Part shown: piece after piece, positions 59,363-64,000 of the stretch
Position numbering within the stretch: the first letter of the stretch is position 1
How the letters are laid out: each line of letters begins with the position of its first letter
Assembly (NCBI RefSeq): GCF_001477625.1
Contig: NZ_CP013692.1
Location: 3,720,001-3,784,000, forward strand
Source: Paucibacter sp. KCTC 42545
GTDB taxonomy: Bacteria > Pseudomonadota > Gammaproteobacteria > Burkholderiales > Burkholderiaceae_C
DNA length: 64,000 nt
Direction of reading: 5' to 3'
The notes under the pieces: model-generated
What the model saw: only the letters and a program-made list of their open reading frames with translations
Told to the model about the DNA's origin: nothing
Databases searched by the model: none
Translations under genes and position numbers: made by a program

Positions 59363-59728
59363 TTACTTGGCAGCGGAGGCTGCGGCAGCCGGGGCGGCCG
59401 TCGTTGTTGCTGCAGCTGCAGGAGTAGCAGCCTTTGGATGGGCATGCTTCTTGTCATGCTTGTGGCCGTGAGCCGCGTCCGCAGCGGCGGCCGGCTTGGC
59501 GGCGCCCGTGGTGGCCACAGCCGGTGTAGCGGTTGCGGCGGTGGTTGCTGCAGGTGCGGCTGCGGTGGTGTTCGTGGCGGCAGCAGGGGCAGCAGTGGTC
59601 ACGGCTGGTGCGGCAGTTGCCGTGGTCTTGGCAGGAGCCGTCGCAGTGGCGGCCGGTGCTTGGGCGAAGGACGCCACGGCCAGGGTAGACAAAGCTGCTG
59701 CAGCGATGAAAGACGTGATCTTGGACAT
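59363..59728 (-). CDS. Exported Ala/Thr-rich protein with His-rich patch
   Basis: 121 residues. A signal peptide (MSKITSFIAAAALSTLAVASFAQ) is followed by a low-complexity Ala/Thr/Pro sequence with one His/Lys cluster, AAHGHKHDKKHAHPKA (about residues 86-101). The composition resembles acid-shock (Asr-like) and other small disordered periplasmic proteins. The gene has a ribosome binding site (AGAAGG), its own terminator and proper signal peptide, which supports that it is real. The His patch suggests metal binding, but no function is assigned. Confidence 0.78.
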   Translation of the reverse strand: MSKITSFIAAAALSTLAVASFAQAPAATATAPAKTTATAAPAVTTAAPAAATNTTAAAPAATTAATATPAVATTGAAKPAAAADAAHGHKHDKKHAHPKAATPAAAATTTAAPAAAASAAK

Positions 59729-60087
<359 letters not shown>

Positions 60088-60642
60088 TTGAACGCTAGCT
60101 ACACCAACGCCCCGCGCACCGCCTCCACACTTCACTTGCTCACCGCATCCAGCCGCAGGCTCTTGATAGGCCTGAGCCTGGCGCTGCTGGCCAGCACTTG
60201 CCTGGCCAGCACAGTCGACAAACTTCTCGATGGCCGCGTGGTCGGCGTGGCCGATGGCGACACCATCACCGTGCTTGACCAAGCCACCCAGCCGCACAAG
60301 ATCCGCCTGGCCGGCATTGACGCGCCAGAGAAGCACCAAGCCTTTGGCCAGCGGGCCAAGCAGAACTTGTCCGACTTGGTCTACGGCAAAAACGTCAGCG
60401 TGGTGTGGCGCAAGAAGGACCGCTACGGCCGCATCATCGGCAAAGTGATGGTGGGCCCGATGGATGCCTGCCTGACGCAACTCTCGCAAGGCATGGCCTG
60501 GCATTACAAGCAGTACGAGAAGGATCAGCCCGCCGCTGAACGGCGCAGTTATGCCGCCGCTGAGCAGCAGGCCCGCCAGCGTGAGCTGGGCCTCTGGCAG
60601 GAGGAGCAACCCACCGCGCCCTGGGACTTCAGAAGGCGCTGA
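60088..60642 (+). CDS. Thermonuclease (SNase-like) family protein
   Basis: 184 residues. A signal sequence or anchor (RRLLIGLSLALLASTCLAS, about residues 24-42) precedes a staphylococcal-nuclease fold: GRVVGVADGDTITVLD, KIRLAGIDAPEKHQAFGQRA with the Asp/Arg/Glu active-site cluster, WRKKDRYGRIIGKVMVG with the second Arg, and a C-terminal AEQQARQRELGLWQEEQ. It would cleave DNA or RNA in the periplasm or outside the cell, using calcium. No ATG is available because of an upstream stop; TTG at 60088 is the best start and TTG at 60163 an alternative. Confidence 0.9.
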   Translation: MNASYTNAPRTASTLHLLTASSRRLLIGLSLALLASTCLASTVDKLLDGRVVGVADGDTITVLDQATQPHKIRLAGIDAPEKHQAFGQRAKQNLSDLVYGKNVSVVWRKKDRYGRIIGKVMVGPMDACLTQLSQGMAWHYKQYEKDQPAAERRSYAAAEQQARQRELGLWQEEQPTAPWDFRRR

Positions 60643-60660
60643 AGCCCGCGGTGACGCCCT

Positions 60661-61716
60661 TCAATGTGAATGGGTGTGATGCGCGTCCGGCACATGCGCA
60701 TGGCTGTGCCGCGTGGGCTGATGCACATGCGGGTGGCTGTGCGGGCCTGTGGGCATGGGGTCGTGGTGATGGTCGTGGTGGCCGTCGTCATGCCGGTGTG
60801 CATGCTCATGCACCAGTGCTTCATGCTGATGCTCATGCGCGTGCGATTCCGCCAAGTGCAGGATCACCCCCACCAGCATCAAGGCGCCGCCCGCCACCAT
60901 GCCCCAGCCAGCGGAGCGATCCCCCAAAGCAAATGCAATCGCCGCGCCGATGAAGGGCGCAAACGCGAACACCGAGCCGGTACGCGCCGCGCCAAAAGCG
61001 CGTTGCGCCAGCAAGTAAAAACGCAGGCTCAGGCCATAGCCTGTGGCGCCCACGGCCAACAAGCCCAGCGCAGCCAGGGGCGCTGGCAAAGCTTCGCCGC
61101 TGAGCCAGGCCAGAAGCGCGGTGGCGGCCGAGCCCAGCGCGGCTTTGGCCAGCACCACCTGGCCGGGGTCACGCTCGGCCAGCGCCCGCGACAAGCTGTT
61201 GTCCATGCCCCAGGCTGCCGTCGCCAGCAAAACGGCCAAAAGGCCCAAGAGCTGGCTGCTGCCGTGCAAGCCTTGATCCAGCACCAGCAGCACCCCGCCG
61301 CCCAGCAAAGCCAGCAGCCCCAGGACCACGCGCCGGTCCATGGTCTCGCCATACAAGCGCCAGGCCAGCAAGGCGGTGAACAAAGCTTCCAAGGTCAACA
61401 TCAGCGAAGCGCCGGTGGCGCTGCTACGCTGCAAGCCCCAGGCCAAAGCCACCGGCCCCAAGGCGGCACCAAAGCCAGCCACGGCCAGCAGACGAGGCAA
61501 ATCGCTGCGGCGCAAAGCGGCTTCCCGCTTGGCCGGCTGACGCAGCAGCAAGCCGACCAAGGCCGCGCCCACATAGAGCAAGGCCGCCGTGCTGAACGGA
61601 CCCAGGCCCCGACCAAAATACTGCAGCAATGGCGTGCTGGCGCCAAACAAGCCGGCGGCCAGCAGAGCCAAGAGCCCGCCTTCAAGCGCAGGACGGTGAG
61701 GGCGAAGCGAGTTCAT
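60661..61716 (-). CDS. DMT-superfamily transporter with His-rich C-terminal tail
   Basis: 351 residues. Ten transmembrane helices in two EamA repeats (LLALLAAGLFGASTPLLQY; LGLLAVLLATAAWGMDNSLS) occupy residues 10-288. The last 63 residues are a hydrophilic tail containing 24 His, with patches such as HEHAHRHDDGHHDHHH and PHSHPHVH. Such tails bind nickel, zinc or cobalt in other membrane proteins, so this may be a metal-linked or metal-sensing exporter; this is inference. AAGGA precedes the ATG. It faces the thermonuclease-like gene tail to tail. Confidence 0.88.
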   Translation of the reverse strand: MNSLRPHRPALEGGLLALLAAGLFGASTPLLQYFGRGLGPFSTAALLYVGAALVGLLLRQPAKREAALRRSDLPRLLAVAGFGAALGPVALAWGLQRSSATGASLMLTLEALFTALLAWRLYGETMDRRVVLGLLALLGGGVLLVLDQGLHGSSQLLGLLAVLLATAAWGMDNSLSRALAERDPGQVVLAKAALGSAATALLAWLSGEALPAPLAALGLLAVGATGYGLSLRFYLLAQRAFGAARTGSVFAFAPFIGAAIAFALGDRSAGWGMVAGGALMLVGVILHLAESHAHEHQHEALVHEHAHRHDDGHHDHHHDPMPTGPHSHPHVHQPTRHSHAHVPDAHHTHSH

Positions 61717-61761
61717 CTGGAGTCCTTGGAATTGGATGGGCCACCGGCCGGGCGAGCTCGC

Positions 61762-63717
61762 CTAAGCGCTCAGCAAGCCAGCGTCGAGCAGATAGCGCGA
61801 GGGGCTGGCGGGATTAAACGCCAGGGTCAGGCGTTGCCGGGCGCGCGTCATCGCCACATAAAGTAGATTGCGGTTCTCCGCGGCGCTGACATCGCCGCTG
61901 AACTCACCGCGTGAGAGGTGGGGGATCAGCACATGGTCGAATTCCAGACCCTTGGCCGCCTCGATGCTGGACAGAGTGATGCGGCGATTGGCCCGCATGC
62001 GTAGCTGCTGCGCCTCCAGCTGATGCAGCACGCGGAACACATCGGCCAGCTCGCCACCTTCTTGCTGCGCCAGCTGCAGCAGTTGCTCCACATTGGCGCG
62101 CACCTGCTCGATGTCATCTTTGCGCACCAGCACCGCTTGGGCCAGGCGCTGCGGCTTGAGTGCAGCCATGAAGACATCCACAAAAGCCGGCAAATCATTC
62201 ATCTTGAGCACGCTGATGGCGTCACGCAGCAACGGCAAGGCGGTGGCCGAGGCATTGCGCAAGACCTGACCCTCGATGAAGCTGCGCATGCCGTCGGGGT
62301 CGCTGGCGGCCTCGTCGATGGCCCGGCGCTGCGCGGTCAGCGCATCGACATGACGCAGCTCGATACTGTCGATCAAGGCACCGGCGAACTGCATCAGCGC
62401 GGCCAGCACCGCCGCGCGCTGCGCCTTGGTCTTGAAGCCGCTGAAGTCGTCCATGCAAAAAGCCTGCAGGCCGCGCACCAGCAAAATCTCCGGCCGCTGC
62501 AAAAATGGTTGCACGCCGGCGCAGGCATAGTCCAGGCCCAGCTGCAGCAATTCGCGCTCGATCGGGATGGAATAGGCGGGTTGGCGCAACAAGATGCGCA
62601 ACTCATCTTGCTGGCTCTGACCCATATGCTCGCGTGCCACTTGCGCGATCAGGCGCGCCATCACGCGGGTGGATTCACAAGGCAGGCTGACGATCTGCGT
62701 CGCCAACTGCTCGACGGCCGCATAAGGCTTGCCCGCCAGCGCGCCCACGGCCTGTGCCAAGACGGGGCCGAAGCGATGGCTGGCCGTGAGGGGCAAGCGC
62801 AGGGGTGCGCCAATCTCATGCTCAAAATGCTCGGCCATGAAGCCGGCCTCGGCGCCGGCCTGTGAGTGAATCACTTGGTCGCGGTCACCCACGCCCACAA
62901 AGGCGGCGCGGCGGTTGGCGCCCAGCAAGGCCTTCAGAATGGTGAACATGGCGCGGTTGGTGTCGTGCATCTCATCCACCACGATCAGCGCCAGACCCAG
63001 CGCAAAGGGCGAGTCCTCGGCGCTGAACTCCTCCGCCATGATGGCGTGGGCCAGGTCGTAAGTGGCGTCGCCCTCGAAGCGAAAGGCCGGATGGTCCGGG
63101 TGGCCGCCGCGCCGGATCAACTCGTAGGCGGAGCGCACGCGCAGGGTCAGATAGTCAAAGCCCAAGGTCTCGGCCAGGTCGGGCGTGATGCGGGCACCCT
63201 CGTCCAATTGCTCGATCAACATGCGCCCTTTGATCACCTCAAACGAGCGCAGCAAGCCTTCCACCAAGGCGCCGGGCGGCATTCCCAGCGTCAACTCATC
63301 GGGGTAGCGCTCTTCGGGCAGGGTCTGCGCCCGCTCGATGGCGCGCACGACGAAGGGCTTCACCAGCGTGGGCGTGGCCAGCAGCTCCGTGCCCGGCCCT
63401 TCACGTTCGGCCAGCAAAGCCGCGCTGAAGGACTCGAAGCTGTGGATATGCATCTGCTCGATCTGCTCCGCCGCCAGGCCAATCAGGCGCAGCTGCGTGC
63501 GCAAGGCCTGCACCGCCGGGGCGGTATAGGTCAGCGCCAGCACCATGTCCGGCCGGGCGCCGCGCGTCAGCGCTTGGGCAATGCGCAAGGCCAAGGTGGA
63601 GGTCTTGGCGGAGCCGGCATTGGCCTCGATCAGCACATGGCGAGCCCGCGTGGTTTGAATGAGCAACTGCTCGGCACTGGGCTGGATGCGCTGCGGGACG
63701 AAAACTGAATCTGACAT
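61762..63717 (-). CDS. UvrD/Rep-like superfamily 1 helicase
   Basis: 651 residues from the ATG at 63717; an upstream in-frame start at 63939 adds 74 unconserved residues. Helicase motifs: Q-motif region, Walker A EANAGSAKTS (31-40, Lys38), Walker B IVVDEMHDTN (Asp248-Glu249), GVGDRDQVIHSQAGA (motif III), LSSIEAAKGLEFDHVLIPH (motif V) and NLLYVAMTRARQRLTLAF (motif VI). The Walker A loop reads GSAKT where UvrD, Rep and PcrA have GSGKT. A DNA translocase/helicase of repair or plasmid maintenance is expected; specific role unknown. Confidence 0.88.
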   Translation of the reverse strand: MSDSVFVPQRIQPSAEQLLIQTTRARHVLIEANAGSAKTSTLALRIAQALTRGARPDMVLALTYTAPAVQALRTQLRLIGLAAEQIEQMHIHSFESFSAALLAEREGPGTELLATPTLVKPFVVRAIERAQTLPEERYPDELTLGMPPGALVEGLLRSFEVIKGRMLIEQLDEGARITPDLAETLGFDYLTLRVRSAYELIRRGGHPDHPAFRFEGDATYDLAHAIMAEEFSAEDSPFALGLALIVVDEMHDTNRAMFTILKALLGANRRAAFVGVGDRDQVIHSQAGAEAGFMAEHFEHEIGAPLRLPLTASHRFGPVLAQAVGALAGKPYAAVEQLATQIVSLPCESTRVMARLIAQVAREHMGQSQQDELRILLRQPAYSIPIERELLQLGLDYACAGVQPFLQRPEILLVRGLQAFCMDDFSGFKTKAQRAAVLAALMQFAGALIDSIELRHVDALTAQRRAIDEAASDPDGMRSFIEGQVLRNASATALPLLRDAISVLKMNDLPAFVDVFMAALKPQRLAQAVLVRKDDIEQVRANVEQLLQLAQQEGGELADVFRVLHQLEAQQLRMRANRRITLSSIEAAKGLEFDHVLIPHLSRGEFSGDVSAAENRNLLYVAMTRARQRLTLAFNPASPSRYLLDAGLLSA

Positions 63718-64000
63718 TGAGGGACGGCTTGGGCGTTCGGCGGGACGTAGCTGCCAGTGTCGGGCAAAAGTGGCTGCAAACAGGGCGCGCAGCGCGATCA
63801 CTTCGGCGATTGCGCTGCGCTGAGCCAAGTCGCTGCGTTCGACAGCGCACAGAGCGCGGCTGTGTGTGCATCTAATCTCGGCATGCGCAGGTCGCAGCCC
63901 AGACGCTTGGGCAAAGCCGTGCGCTGCCCTTGGGCGCATTTTTTCATGCCGGCGTCAAGCGCAAAGCCTAGGCTGTGCCGACTATGCCGAGCGCGGCAAC

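Noticed and set aside
63880..64000. Possible plus-strand gene start at the right edge (ATG at 63880 or 63984)
   Set aside because: Frame is open to the window end, but the first is Arg/Cys-rich with no ribosome binding site and the second has only a few codons; cannot be supported.

Overview
High-GC chromosomal window, very probably from a betaproteobacterium of the order Burkholderiales (Roseateles/Paucibacter/Rubrivivax-like). This is an inference from gene content: a beta-type trimeric porin, a DUF1840 protein, a soluble NAD-type formate dehydrogenase, a PEP-CTERM protein, an HU protein with a lysine/alanine tail, and many c-di-GMP enzymes. Genes are dense and run on both strands. No rRNA, insertion sequence, prophage or CRISPR array was seen. 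One tRNA (Leu, CAG), one FMN riboswitch and two near-consensus sigma-54 promoters are present.

Layout. 0-5.2 kb (minus): a tight four-gene operon of a GH19 chitinase-like lipoprotein, a TonB-dependent receptor, a NagX-like membrane acyltransferase and a beta-propeller lactonase (cut by the window edge); it suggests uptake and use of an amino-sugar polymer. 5.3-7.3 kb: an OmpR-type response regulator and its sensor kinase, divergent from that operon. 7.4-11.8 kb: a methyltransferase, AMP nucleosidase (amn), a diguanylate cyclase and a GNAT acetyltransferase with its own sigma-54 promoter. 11.9-16.5 kb (minus): a 1541-residue six-PAS hybrid kinase. 16.8-20.1 kb: porin, sterol-desaturase-like protein, histidine phosphatase and DUF1840 protein. 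20.2-23.7 kb (minus): an HD-GYP protein and a PAS-GGDEF-EAL protein with overlapping genes, both probable c-di-GMP phosphodiesterases.

24-28.7 kb: acyl-CoA catabolism. A 3-oxoadipyl-CoA-type thiolase and an IclR regulator (plus strand) face a 3-hydroxyacyl-CoA dehydrogenase (PaaH type) and an enoyl-CoA hydratase (minus strand). Candidate operators lie in the control regions: two tandem GTTC-N7-GAAC palindromes upstream of the thiolase and a 16-bp perfect palindrome upstream of the hydratase. 28.8-33.4 kb: formate dehydrogenase, with gamma and beta subunits fused in one protein followed by the alpha subunit. 33.5-36.4 kb (minus): a PEP-CTERM protein and a Tat-exported PhoX-family phosphatase; beyond them lies a frameshifted remnant of a second formate dehydrogenase alpha-subunit 3' end, so related sequences flank this segment in the same orientation.

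36.9-44.4 kb: Sel1-repeat protein, ABM-domain protein, a DMT exporter divergent from an AraC regulator, a putative Fe(II)/2-oxoglutarate oxygenase, HU, a PAS-PAS-GGDEF-EAL protein, and tRNA-Leu. 44.4-47.8 kb: lysine (alpha-aminoadipate) catabolism, with a semialdehyde dehydrogenase (AmaB type) and a saccharopine dehydrogenase-like protein divergent from an Lrp/AsnC regulator; overlapping palindromes fill the gap. 47.8-49 kb: a 71-residue membrane protein behind the second sigma-54 promoter, then an FMN riboswitch controlling a stand-alone lumazine synthase. 49-57 kb: carboxylesterase, LEA-type lipoprotein, ketopantoate reductase-like protein, family III CoA-transferase, a LytS/LytTR two-component pair, a RidA protein, a membrane acyltransferase and glyoxalase I. 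57-64 kb: exported M3 peptidase, His/Ala-rich exported protein, thermonuclease-like protein, a DMT transporter with a 63-residue His-rich tail, and a UvrD-like helicase with an altered Walker A motif.
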